Source: Jiella pelagia (GTDB taxonomy: Bacteria > Pseudomonadota > Alphaproteobacteria > Rhizobiales > Rhizobiaceae). Taken from it: 64,000 bases of DNA. How positions within the stretch are numbered: the first letter of the stretch is position 1; each line of letters opens with the position of its first letter. Both the position numbers and the translations under genes were made by a program. The stretch spans positions 2,708,001-2,772,000 of the forward strand of contig NZ_CP114029.1 of assembly GCF_026898155.1 (NCBI RefSeq), given 5' to 3'. Shown here in pieces: positions 9,468-18,566 of this stretch. Under the pieces are notes generated by a model that was not told where the DNA came from, did not search any database, and saw nothing but the letters and a program-made list of their open reading frames with translations.

Positions 9468-9806
9468 TTAAATCCGCGTCCAGACCTGCGTCTTGCAGAA
9501 GATCTTGAGGGCGCAGCCGGTGAGTTTCAGCTGGCTGGTGCTGACGGTGGCCGAGCCGGAATAGGTGCGATCGTCGCGCGGATCGGTGACCTGTCCCTCG
9601 TATTCACCGCCCGAGCCAGACATGCGGCCGACGGACTTGCCCTTGTGCCGGCCGGAGATGACGGTGGCGCAATAGGCGCCGCCGCAGGTGCTGACCTCGA
9701 CGATGCCGCCGCCCGGGGCGCGCCATTTGCCAAGGATGGGATCGGCGGCGAAGCTGGGGACGGAAAATGCGGCAGTGAGCGCCGCTGCGAGAATGAATGC
9801 CTTCAT
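9468..9806 (-). CDS. Secreted DUF2147-like protein, copy 2
   Basis: A 112-residue paralogue of the gene 212 nt downstream. It has a signal peptide (MKAFILAAALTAAFSVPSFA), then DPILGKWRAPGGGIVEVSTCGGAYCATVISGRH, and the near-identical tail TGCALKIFCKTQVWTRI. Both copies keep four cysteines and the GHKG-like turn. The tandem arrangement on one strand indicates local duplication followed by divergence. An AAGGAA ribosome-binding site lies just before the ATG. The function is unknown; location is probably periplasmic. Confidence 0.8.
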   Translation of the reverse strand: MKAFILAAALTAAFSVPSFAADPILGKWRAPGGGIVEVSTCGGAYCATVISGRHKGKSVGRMSGSGGEYEGQVTDPRDDRTYSGSATVSTSQLKLTGCALKIFCKTQVWTRI

Positions 9807-9899
9807 CTTGTATTCCTTATCAATATCACCGGTACGACGCCGAGCCCGCCGGCATCACGCCAATCTGTTTTACTTCGCCGCGGGTGGTGGCGGCTTCTG

Positions 9900-10115
9900 A
9901 GGCCGGACGAACCGGGCGACGAACTCTATGAGCTGGACGGGTCACCTATTGGTCTTCATGTCGCCGGGGAAGACCTCTCCCCATATCGTGATGAGGAAGC
10001 GGGCGTTGCCGCGCGATTGCTGCGGCATTTGCAAGCCGTCCCGGCACAGCGAAAGGCAATCGTTTACCGCAACGGCAGCAATCGGCATTTAGTTCGGATT
10101 AAGCGAAAATCTTAA
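9900..10115 (+). other. Coding-looking ORF tail, no convincing start
   Basis: The frame ending at 10115 reads RPDEPGDELYELDGSPIGLH followed by a charged stretch to RIKRKS and a stop. It has protein-like composition, but no ATG or GTG with a ribosome-binding site, and the upstream part overlaps the DUF2147 gene on the other strand. It could be a gene remnant or a short protein with a rare start. I do not recognise it. The rest of 9807-10177 holds no other gene I can support. Confidence 0.25.
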
Positions 10116-10177
10116 GTGACCTTTCAAGCCGGCCGGCGATGATCCTGTCCATAAGAAACCAGATCGGGACAGGGACC

Positions 10178-10450
10178 ATGGCACATATCGACAATACCAG
10201 CTTCGATCGCCCAACCGACAGCGGCGCCGGCTTCGTCGATGGCGCGATCCTGATGCAGCTCGGCATCCGCGCGGCGCTCGGCCGCGACGGCAGGGCCGAT
10301 CTCGTTGCCGCCCACATGTATTTCAACCTTGCCGACCGCAAAGGCGCGGAAGGCGCGGCCGCCCATCGCAAGGATGTCGCGGCGGACATGTCGAAGGCCG
10401 AGATCGCGGCGGCGCTGCGGGCCGCCCGCCAATGGCTGACGCTGCACTGA
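10178..10450 (+). CDS. Sel1-repeat-like small protein
   Basis: A 90-residue protein starting MAHIDNTSFDRPTDSGAGF. It contains a single Sel1-like alpha-hairpin (GRADLVAAHMYFNLADRKGAEGAA..RKDVAADMS), followed by KAEIAAALRAARQWL. Such one-repeat proteins are widespread in Rhizobiales. The ATG at 10178 follows a GGGACAGGG ribosome-binding region and is preferred over an upstream start at 10139. Soluble, probably cytoplasmic, with a role in protein-protein contact inferred from the repeat type. Confidence 0.7.
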   Translation: MAHIDNTSFDRPTDSGAGFVDGAILMQLGIRAALGRDGRADLVAAHMYFNLADRKGAEGAAAHRKDVAADMSKAEIAAALRAARQWLTLH

Positions 10451-10544
10451 GCATGACGTACTCGACGGGCCGCGGTATCAGCGTCCTTGCCGATTGATAT
10501 GACGGCACAGAATTTCCGTTCGGGACCAGCCGCCATTCATGCAG

Positions 10545-11657
10545 TCAGCCCGCAGGCCGACCGACCTCGTCGATGGCACCGAAGAGCGCGTCCTCGAACA
10601 GCGCCAGGTCTTCCGGCCGGCCGACCGAGACACGGATCATCCGGTCGAGCGGCGCGACACCGGGCATGCGGATGAAGACGCCGCGCGTCAGAACGGCCGC
10701 CAGCAGTTCCCGGGCGTAGGTCCCGTCGCCGCCACAGTCGATGGCGACGAAATTGGTGGCGGAAGTCAGAGGCGTCATGTTCGCCCGCCGGGCGATTGCG
10801 CCGAGTTCTTCGCGCGCGCCCGCGATCTGCTTTATGGCGTTCTGGAGATACGCCTGATCGGCAAGCGCCGCGATCGCGGCGGCCTGGGCGATGCGTGACA
10901 CGCCGAAATGGTTGCGCACCTTGTCGAACTGGGAGACCGAGCCCGGCTCGCCGACGACATAGGCGACCCGCACCCCTGCCATGCCGTAGGCCTTCGAGAA
11001 GGTGCGGAAGCGCAGGAGGTTCGGCCGCATCAGATCGATCGGCGGCAGGCTGCCTTCCGGGGCAAGATCGCTGTAGGCTTCGTCCAAAACGAGGATGGTC
11101 TCTTCGGGAATGTCGTCGATCAGACGCTCGACCGCAGCGGCGTCGTGCCAGCTGCCGGTGGGATTGTCGGGATTGGCGAAATATAGAAGCTTCGGACGCA
11201 CCGCCTTGGCCCGCTCGATCAGCGCCTCCAGATCCTCGTGGTCGTCCGCCCGGTAGGGCACGAAGTCGAGCCGCGCGCCGTGGCCGGCGACGTGATAGTT
11301 GAACGTCGGATAGGCGCCCAGCGAGGTGACGACGGTATCGCCCGGATCTGTCGCCAGATGGACGAGATGGCCGAGCAGGCCGTCGATGCCTTCGCCGACG
11401 GCGATGTTCTCCGGTTCGATGCCGTGATGGGCGGCGATCGCCCGTTTCAAGTCGTATTGCTCCGGGTCGCCATAGGCCCAGCTGTCATGGGCAGCCCGCG
11501 CCATCGCCTCGACGACGGCGGGGGAGGGCCCGAAGACGCTTTCATTGGCGCCGAGGCGGGCGCGGAACTTCAGTCCCATGCGCCGTTCCAGCGCCTCCGG
11601 CCCGACGAAGGGAACGGTTGCAGGAAGCGAGCGGGCGAGATCGGTGAAGAGCGGCAT
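10545..11657 (-). CDS. HisC-like PLP-dependent aminotransferase
   Basis: A 370-residue fold-type I aminotransferase of the histidinol-phosphate aminotransferase type. It has LGANESVFGPSPAVVEAM near residue 36, FANPDNPTGSWHD near 160, the aspartate in LVLDEAYSDLAP and the Schiff-base lysine in FRTFSKAYGMAGVRVAY. There are no his genes nearby, so the substrate may be another amino acid. It is transcribed leftward and is followed by the convergent Sel1-like gene. The gamma carbonic anhydrase gene upstream is on the same strand, with about 130 nt between. Confidence 0.85.
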   Translation of the reverse strand: MPLFTDLARSLPATVPFVGPEALERRMGLKFRARLGANESVFGPSPAVVEAMARAAHDSWAYGDPEQYDLKRAIAAHHGIEPENIAVGEGIDGLLGHLVHLATDPGDTVVTSLGAYPTFNYHVAGHGARLDFVPYRADDHEDLEALIERAKAVRPKLLYFANPDNPTGSWHDAAAVERLIDDIPEETILVLDEAYSDLAPEGSLPPIDLMRPNLLRFRTFSKAYGMAGVRVAYVVGEPGSVSQFDKVRNHFGVSRIAQAAAIAALADQAYLQNAIKQIAGAREELGAIARRANMTPLTSATNFVAIDCGGDGTYARELLAAVLTRGVFIRMPGVAPLDRMIRVSVGRPEDLALFEDALFGAIDEVGRPAG

Positions 11658-11785
11658 GGCGAAGGTCCCGGGGCCGGCATTCTGCCGCCGGCAGGCGAGG
11701 CTGACGATCGAGGGTGGCGCGTTCTACGCGGCCCTGCCGCAAAGGAAAAGATGCCGCCTTCGCAAAACGCCTTGCGGCACCGGAT

Positions 11786-12313
11786 TCACCCGTCGATGCG
11801 CTTCAGTCCTTGTTCAAAGCGCTGGCCGTTGCGGTGATAATGCCGCGCCGACTCCCGCAGCTTCTCGGCCGCCGCCTCGTCGAGCGTGCGGACGGCTTTT
11901 GCCGGCGCGCCGACGATCAGGGAATTCTCGGCGAACTCCTTGTTCTCGGTGACGAGGGCGTTCGCCCCGACGATGGAGTTCTGGCCGATCCGGGCGCCGT
12001 TCAAGACGGTCGCGCCCATGCCGATCAATACGTTCGCCTCGATCGTGCAGCCATGGACGATGGCCGCGTGGCCGATGGTGCAGCCTTCGCCGATGGCGAG
12101 CGGGAAGCCCATATCGCTGTGGAGGACGGCGTTGTCCTGGATGTTTGTCGCAGCGCCGATCTCGATCCACTCGTTGTCGCCGCGGATCACCGCGCCGAAC
12201 CAGACGCTCGCCCCCTTGCCGAGCCGGACGCGGCCGATCACCTGGGCGTTGGGGGCGATGAAGACGTCCTCGCCGATTTCCGGCCGATCGTCGCCGAGTT
12301 GATAGACCGGCAT
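11786..12313 (-). CDS. Gamma-class carbonic anhydrase family protein
   Basis: A left-handed beta-helix hexapeptide-repeat protein of 175 residues (MPVYQLGDDRPEIGEDVFIA...). Three histidines in NAVLHSD, TIGHAAIVHG match the zinc ligands of gamma carbonic anhydrases/YrdA-type proteins. I use the ATG at 12313 because GGGAGGAG lies six bases upstream; an ATG at 12334 would be seven codons earlier and lacks such a site. It may hydrate CO2 or be a related non-catalytic trimer. Cytoplasmic. Confidence 0.85.
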   Translation of the reverse strand: MPVYQLGDDRPEIGEDVFIAPNAQVIGRVRLGKGASVWFGAVIRGDNEWIEIGAATNIQDNAVLHSDMGFPLAIGEGCTIGHAAIVHGCTIEANVLIGMGATVLNGARIGQNSIVGANALVTENKEFAENSLIVGAPAKAVRTLDEAAAEKLRESARHYHRNGQRFEQGLKRIDG

Positions 12314-12570
12314 GGCCGCTCCTCCCGTGTTCATTGTCGAGGCGAACTTGCGCGATCGGCGGCTGCGGGGTCAAGTTGTGCCGCAAGGAACGAGGCGCCA
12401 CTGGACGCGGCTTGCGCCGAAACTTCGCGCGAGGAGCCGGGCACGGCAACGAAAAGTCGTTGAAAACCTGTCGAGAACCAGACGCGCCCTTGCCATTCGC
12501 GCTGACGAGGCGCGACGGTCCGGCGACTTTCGCACCAAGATCGCGCTTCACGAGTCATAAGAGGGCGGAA

Positions 12571-13704
12571 ATGATCCGGCTTCTCCACACGGCCGACTGG
12601 CAGATCGGCAAGCCCTTCGGCGGCTTCGACGAAGAGGTGCGCTTCGAGTTGCGCCGCGCCCGCTTCGACGCCATCGGCCGCATCGCCGAACTTGCCGCCG
12701 CGCGACAGGTTGACGCCGTGCTCGTCGCCGGTGACGCCTTCGACGACAACACGGTCCACGACCGCGACGTCAACCGCGTCCTCGACAAGATGGCGGCCTA
12801 TGCCGGCCCGTGGGTGTTCCTGCCGGGCAATCACGACGCTGCAACGACCGGCAGCGTCTGGGGACGGCTGCGGGGCCTTGCCGCCCGGCGCGGCATGGCC
12901 AATCTAACGATCACCGAGGAGCCGGCGACGATCATGCTCCTGGACGGCCGGCTCGCCATCCTGCCGGCGCCGCTGGTGCGTCGCCACGAGGGCGCCGATC
13001 TCACCCGCTGGTTCGACGAGGAAGAAACGCCGCCCGGCGTTGTCCGCGTCGGCCTTGCCCATGGCGCCCTGGAAAACCGCCTGCCGGAAGGCGCCGATGC
13101 CGGCAATCCGATCGCGGAGAACCGCGCCGAGACGGCACGGCTCGACTATCTGGCGCTCGGCGACTGGCACGGCTTTTCCGAGATCGCGCCGCGCACCGTC
13201 TATGCCGGAACGCCCGAGCCGGACCGCTACCCGTCGAACGAGCCCGGCTTCGTCGCCATCGTCGATATCGACGGGCCGGGCGAGCCGCCACGGATCGAGC
13301 GCGTCGCTGTCGCACAATATACATGGGTCGCGCGTGCCGAACGCCTCGACGGCGACACCGGTGCGCTCGAGCCGCTGCTCGCCTCGTTCGGCGATCCGGG
13401 CTGCACGCTGCTCAGGCTGACGCTCGCCGGCAGTCTGCCGCTGCGCGAGCGACTGGGGCTGGAAGAGACCCTTCGTCACTGGCGCGATCGCTTCTTTTCT
13501 CTCGATATTCGCGACGACGATCTGTTCGACGAGCCGGACGAGGACGATCTCGACCGGATCGATCTCTCCGGCTTCGTTCGCACCGCCGTCGAGACGCTGC
13601 GGGCCAAAGCCGCCGATCCGGCTGATCCGGAGCGCGAGGCGGCGCGGCTGGCGATTCGCATGGCCTATGTCGAGCATCGGCGGCTGGCCGGGACGGAGCG
13701 CTGA
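12571..13704 (+). CDS. Mre11/SbcD/YhaO-like metallophosphoesterase
   Basis: A 377-residue calcineurin-type phosphoesterase beginning MIRLLHTADWQIGKPFGG. Metal-binding motifs are VAGDAFDDN, LPGNHD, VGLAHG and LGDWHGF. Motif I reads D-W-Q where SbcD and Mre11 normally have D-x-H. It should act as the nuclease subunit of a DNA-end-processing complex with the ATPase encoded 4 nt downstream. The start is set at 12571 because the upstream in-frame extension is low-complexity and GAGGGCGG lies just before this ATG. It could equally be called SbcD-like or YhaO-like; the pairing with a hook-less partner favours the latter. Confidence 0.82.
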   Translation: MIRLLHTADWQIGKPFGGFDEEVRFELRRARFDAIGRIAELAAARQVDAVLVAGDAFDDNTVHDRDVNRVLDKMAAYAGPWVFLPGNHDAATTGSVWGRLRGLAARRGMANLTITEEPATIMLLDGRLAILPAPLVRRHEGADLTRWFDEEETPPGVVRVGLAHGALENRLPEGADAGNPIAENRAETARLDYLALGDWHGFSEIAPRTVYAGTPEPDRYPSNEPGFVAIVDIDGPGEPPRIERVAVAQYTWVARAERLDGDTGALEPLLASFGDPGCTLLRLTLAGSLPLRERLGLEETLRHWRDRFFSLDIRDDDLFDEPDEDDLDRIDLSGFVRTAVETLRAKAADPADPEREAARLAIRMAYVEHRRLAGTER

Positions 13705-13708
13705 CGGC

Positions 13709-16385
13709 ATGTATCTGAAATCGCTTCGCGTCAGCGAGTTCGCCGCCATCGGCGACGCGAACCTCGAAAATCTCGATCCCGGCCTCAACGTCGTCGTCGG
13801 CAGCAACGAGGCGGGCAAGTCGACGCTTCTCAAGGCGCTGCGCGCCGCGTTCTTCCAGAAGTATCGCGGCCGCGGCGAGGCGGTGGAGGCATTCCTTCCC
13901 TATGGCGGCGAAGGGCGGCGGCCGACCGTCACCGTCTCCTTCTCTCACGGCGACGCCGACTACCGGCTGACCAAGAGCTTCCTGACCCGCCCTTCCGCCG
14001 AGCCTCGAAGGGCCGTGGCCGACGCCGGTCTCGGGCGACGCCGTCGAGGAAAAGCTCGCAGAACTCCTCGGTTTCACCCATCCCGGGCGCGGCGATTCCA
14101 AACTCTCAGAGCATCAGGGCGCCTTCGGCCTTCTCTGGGTCGAGCAGGGGCGCTCGAACACCGGGCTCGACATCGGCGCGGGGCGCGACGCGGTGACGGC
14201 GTCTCTGGAAGGCGAGGTCGGCACGATCCTCGGCGGCGAGCGGGGCCGCTCGCTGATTTTCGCCGCCAAGGCGCTGAGCGATCGGCATTTCACCGCGACG
14301 GGTCGGCAGGCGGCGAACGGACCCTTGAAGGCGATCGACGACGAACTTGCTGCCGCCCGGCAGGACGTCACCGAGAAGCGCGCGGCGCAGGCCGATCTCG
14401 AACAGAAGCTGAAGCGGCTGGAGGATCGGCGCCGTTCGCTGAAGGGCTATGAGGACGAACGGACCATCGAGAAGGCGGCCGAGGACCTGCGCGCCGCCGA
14501 AGCCGATCGGCGCCGGGCTGAGGAGCGCGAGCGCGAGTGGCAGGCGGCGGAGAGCGCACTGAAGCAGGCCGATGCGGTGCGTGCCGGGGCCGTCGAGGCG
14601 CTGAAGCGGCGCGACGCGCTGTCGGGCGAGGCCGCGAAGGCGAAGGCGGCGTTGCAACAGGCGGCGGCCGACCATGGCGAGATCGACGCGGAGGCGCGGG
14701 CGGCCGCCGAGGCGGTGACGGCTGCCGACGCAAATCAGCAAGCGGCGCGGGCGAGGTTGAAGGCTGCCGAAGATCGGCACGAATCGCATCGGCGAAGGTC
14801 GGATCTCGTGCGCGAAACCAAAGCGCGGGACAGCCAGCTCGCCACTCTCGCGGCGGCCGAAGAGCTGACGGACCGGATCGCCGATCTGCGCGAAGCGCTT
14901 GCCCACATCGTCATCGACCAGAAGGCGCTGGCGGGGATCGACAAGGCCGAGAGGCGCCGCCGCGACTGCGAGGTGCGGCTGCAGGTGGCGGCGCCGGCCG
15001 TCACCTTCGAGCCGGCGGAGGGCCGGGCGGTGCGGACGTCTGACGGCGCTCCGGTTGCGGCGGGGCAGGCGCTCCGGGTCGTCTCGAAAAGTCGCTATCT
15101 GCTGGAAGGCTTCGGCGCTGTGGTCATCGAGCCCGGCGGCGGGGCGGCCAATCTCGAGGCCGAGCTGCGCGAGGCGAATGCGGCTCTCGACGCCGTTCTG
15201 AAGGGCTGTGGCGCGGCCAGCGAGGCCGAGGCGCGGCAGGTCTTCGCCGAGCGCCAGCGGATCGAGGCCGAACTGAAACTTCTCACCGCCCGCTTCGAGG
15301 CGCTGGTGCCGGAGGGCATCGAGGCCGCACGGGCGCGGCTGCGCGCTGCCGAGGCGGCGGTCGCGCGCCTCGGTGAGACGGTCGCACAAGCAGGTGGCGC
15401 CGGCGACGACGCATCTTCCTTCGATAAGGATGGCGAGGATGCTGCCGACAAGGGCCTCGTCGCCGCGCTGGAAGAGGCGCGCCGCGCATCGGCTGCCGCG
15501 GACCGGTCGCTGGATGCCGCGCGCCGCGACAGCGAGGGAACAGCCCTTCGCCGGGTGAAGGCCGAAAGCGATCTCGGCCATGCCCGGCGCCAGGCCGAGC
15601 GGCTTGCCGCCGAGGCAGAGGCGGCGGAGGCGGCGCGCCCGCGGGCCGCCCTCGTCGAGGAACTGGCGGCAGCCGACGCCGATTGCGAGGCCAAGCGCGG
15701 CCGGCTCGCCCTCAAGGCGCGCGAACTGGGCGAAGACGGGTCGAAGACGGCGGAGCTTCGTTGCAAGGCTGCCGAGCGGACGCTCAGGCAGATCACCGCC
15801 ACGGTGCAGCAATTGCGCGACGAGACCATCGGCCTCGAAGCCGAGGTGCGGATTGCCGGCGGCAGCGGTCTCGGCGAAGCCATTCAGCTCCTCGATGAGA
15901 GAATTGCCGATCTGGAACGCCGCCGCGCACGGACCGCGCGCGAGGCCGAAGCCTCCCGGCTACTCTACACGACGCTTCTCGATGCGCAGCGCGCCGCGCG
16001 CGAGCGATGGCTCGGGCCGATCAAGACGCGCGTCGCGCCCTTCCTCAAGCTCATCCATCCAGAAAGCGACATCGACCTCGATGAGGAGACGCTGGAACTC
16101 AAAGGCCTGACCCGTGCCGGCGTCGCAGAGCGCTTCGACCGGCTTTCGGCCGGAGCCCGCGAGCAGGTCGCCGTCGTCACCCGGCTCGCCCTGGCGCAGG
16201 TGCTGAAGCACGGGGGGCATCCGGCGACGGTCATTCTCGACGATGCCCTCGTCAACACGGACGAGATTCGGCTCGAACGCATGCATCATGTCCTGCGCGA
16301 GGCGGCGCGCGACCTGCAGGTCATCGTTCTGACCTGCCGGGAACGCGATTTTCGGGGCCTCGGCGCGCCGATGTTTCGGGTCTGA
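13709..16385 (+). CDS. Rad50/SbcC/YhaN-like SMC-type ATPase (one apparent frame break)
   Basis: An SMC-like ATPase of about 891 residues once the frame break is corrected. The N-terminus carries Walker A GSNEAGKST near residue 31. The C-terminus has the ABC signature region FDRLSAGAREQ and Walker B VILDDALVNTD. Between them are two long alanine/glutamate/arginine-rich coiled coils separated by a short beta-rich segment (FEPAEGRAVRTSDGAPVAAG and following). No CxxC zinc hook is present. The break is at 14000-14006, where GAGCCTC for GAGCTC interrupts PSAELEGPWPTP. It starts 4 nt after the nuclease gene, so the two are translationally coupled and should form one complex in DNA break repair. Confidence 0.85.
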
Positions 16386-16803
16386 TTCGCCGCCACGGCG
16401 GCCAAAGCGGCCACCGCCGCAACTCGGACGGATCAGCGGCCCGGGAGGCCGGCAAGCCCGGCGCAAGCTCCCGCATCGGTCGAAGCGGGGCCCTGTGGCC
16501 ACCCACCAGTGTGTCGTCTGGCGCCAAACGCCTCAAAACCCCCCTCATCCGCCGGGTTTAGGCCGTGGTTAATCGCCCGTGAACGAAAAAGTGGCATCGG
16601 CGCAACACGGGTGTGTCCAAAGCGTCCCAAGGGGCCCAGTGTGGCAGTTATGCGATTGCATCGAATCCACGTCTCGATATTGTTGGTGTCAGAAAGATCG
16701 CAGGGGCAAACGGCTTCGGACTTTCGCACAGGGGATGGGGCAGGGAAGGCTGTCCTTCATACAAGGCCCAACCCTAACCTATTAATTGACTGGAGGTCAG
16801 GAC
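16386..16803 (+). promoter_or_regulatory. Porin leader and promoter region
   Basis: About 418 nt without a gene precede the porin. A strong ribosome-binding site (GGAGGT) lies 7 nt before the ATG. The stretch becomes AT-richer toward the porin, which fits a long 5' leader, but I cannot fix a promoter from sequence alone. Short ORFs here have no family signal. Confidence 0.4.
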
Positions 16804-18036
16804 ATGAACATTAAGAGCCTTCTTCTCGGCTCCGCTGCGGCACTCGTCGCAGTCTCCGGCGCCCGCGCTGCGGACGTCATCGTACCGGTCGCCCCGGAGC
16901 CAGCCGACTACGTCCGCATCTGCGACGTCTACGGCACCGGCTTCTACTACATCCCGGGCACCGAGACTTGCCTCAAGATCGGTGGCTACGTTCGCTACAA
17001 GATCATCGCCGCCGGCAACGTCGAAGACGACTTCGGCATCAACTACCTCACCAATGCTGAGAACGACGACTATCTCGTTCGTTCGCGGGTTCGCGTCCGT
17101 CTGAACTTCGACGTCCGCGAAGAGACCGAGCTCGGCACCCTGCGCGCTTTCGCTCGCGTCCAGGCTGAGAACAACGGCAGCTTCGGCGACGCCGCCTACG
17201 GCATGGACCAGGGCTACATCCAGCTCGGCGGCCTGACCATGGGTTACCTCGACACGCTGTGGACCGAGGGCGACGGCCTGCTGACCGACACCGATCTCGC
17301 GGTCGGTGACTTCCAGGTCAACCGCATCTCCTACACCTATGCAGCGGACGGTTTCTCGGCCGCTCTCTCGATCGAAGACGACAACACCGGCGACTTCGCT
17401 CCGGACGTGGTCGCTCGTCTGGCCTACGAAGGCGGTTGGGGTTCTGTCTACCTGGCCGGTTCCTATGATGAAGAGACCGGTAACAGCTTCGCCATCGACA
17501 ACACGATCTACGGCGCGCCGTTCCCGTTCATCGCGGTTCAGCCTCTCCTGAACGTCTCCAACGCTGGTGATGCGTTCGCTCTGAAGGCTGGTCTGTCGCT
17601 CAAGGATCTCGTTGCGACCGACTCGGAACTGAAGATCGAGGGTACCTACGCGTTCGATCCCAGCCAGTACTCCCAGATCGGCCTGTTCGCCAAGAACTCG
17701 GGCGGGTTCAGCCTTGTGCTCGACACCATTCCGGTCGAGTGGCAGGTTGGCGCCGGCTACGCGCAGTCCTTCGGCAAGCTCGGTGTGGCTCTTTCGGGTG
17801 CATACGGCGAGACGTTTGACTACAATGCCGCTGCGCTCGGTGGTAACCCTGAGATCGGCGACGGCAACTACTACAAGCTCGTCGGTAACGTCGGTTACGA
17901 GATCACCAAGAACTTCGACATGCTCGCCGAAGTTTCCTACGCGAACTTCGACTTCAACGGCAACTCCGTCATCGGTAACACCGACACGAGCTTCGATCAG
18001 GTCGCTGGTTTCCTCCAGTTCGTCCGCTCCTTCTAA
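16804..18036 (+). CDS. Outer-membrane porin (Porin_2 family)
   Basis: A 410-residue porin with signal peptide MNIKSLLLGSAAALVAVSGA and cleavage after ARA. The mature start has the Rhizobiales porin pattern YVRICDVYGTGFYYIPGTETCLKIGGYVRY with its conserved cysteine pair. The rest is amphipathic beta-strand and ends with aromatic FLQFVRSF, as expected for a 16-strand barrel recognised by the BAM complex. Codon use is biased to a narrow set (TCGGC, AAG, GTC) like a highly expressed gene. It is monocistronic, with a strong terminator after it. It forms general diffusion pores. Confidence 0.95.
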   Translation: MNIKSLLLGSAAALVAVSGARAADVIVPVAPEPADYVRICDVYGTGFYYIPGTETCLKIGGYVRYKIIAAGNVEDDFGINYLTNAENDDYLVRSRVRVRLNFDVREETELGTLRAFARVQAENNGSFGDAAYGMDQGYIQLGGLTMGYLDTLWTEGDGLLTDTDLAVGDFQVNRISYTYAADGFSAALSIEDDNTGDFAPDVVARLAYEGGWGSVYLAGSYDEETGNSFAIDNTIYGAPFPFIAVQPLLNVSNAGDAFALKAGLSLKDLVATDSELKIEGTYAFDPSQYSQIGLFAKNSGGFSLVLDTIPVEWQVGAGYAQSFGKLGVALSGAYGETFDYNAAALGGNPEIGDGNYYKLVGNVGYEITKNFDMLAEVSYANFDFNGNSVIGNTDTSFDQVAGFLQFVRSF

Positions 18037-18061
18037 TCGAAGCAGCAGCTGAGAAAATCTA

Positions 18062-18099
18062 GGGAAGGGCCCGGCGTCATGCGCCGGGCCCTTCCTTTT
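18062..18099 (+). terminator. Rho-independent terminator of the porin
   Basis: A near-perfect hairpin (GGGAAGGGCCCGGCG, TCAT loop, complementary arm) is followed by TTTT, 25 nt after the porin stop codon. Confidence 0.9.
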
Positions 18100-18564
18100 G
18101 TGTTGCGGCGGAAGCGTTGGAAGCGTCTCGATTCAAAATCGCGCTCTTTGCCGAGCTCCTGGCTTCTGTGTCGAGGAACACCGACCCGGCACGGGTGAGC
18201 GGCCGCTGCGCTCACCGTGGCGACGAGACCCGGCTCTTGGTGGATGACGTCCGAAGTCGCATGCCGTCGATATGCTTCGGTGCAGCAAAGATGTCGCGGA
18301 GATGTTCACGGCTGAGGCGACTGCGGCGGGACGAGGCCCGTGATCGATCCGGTCAACTCATCGCAAAGCAGAGGGTGCGTTGGTCTTCGCGGATCGGTGC
18401 CTTTGAACGAGGCGTGGCCCTTTCGTCCCGCGCGGCGGCTGCGAGATCCTGCCCGGTCGCGAGAGCACGTTCCCGCGAAACGTGACCCTGTCTTCGGAAA
18501 AACTCATCGGAAACAAGACGATGCAGCGGATGCCGACCGATTCTGGTCGTATCCCTCTCTCGAC
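18100..18564. other. Gene-free stretch before IS630
   Basis: About 465 nt between the porin terminator and the IS630 element contain no ORF with family signal on either strand. An intact GAGCTC occurs at 18153-18158. A stretch near 18490-18515 (TCGGAAAAACTCATCGG) resembles the short palindromic intergenic repeats common in Rhizobiales, but I cannot prove this. Confidence 0.35.
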
Positions 18565-18566
18565 TA

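Noticed and set aside
12334..12570. N-terminal extension of the Mre11-like protein
   Set aside because: The extra 79 residues are low-complexity and basic, overlap the carbonic anhydrase promoter, and homologues start at MIRLLHTAD.
14106..15812. A 568-codon minus-strand frame over the Rad50-like gene
   Set aside because: Mirror of the alanine/glutamate-rich coiled-coil coding sequence; no domain and no plausible start.
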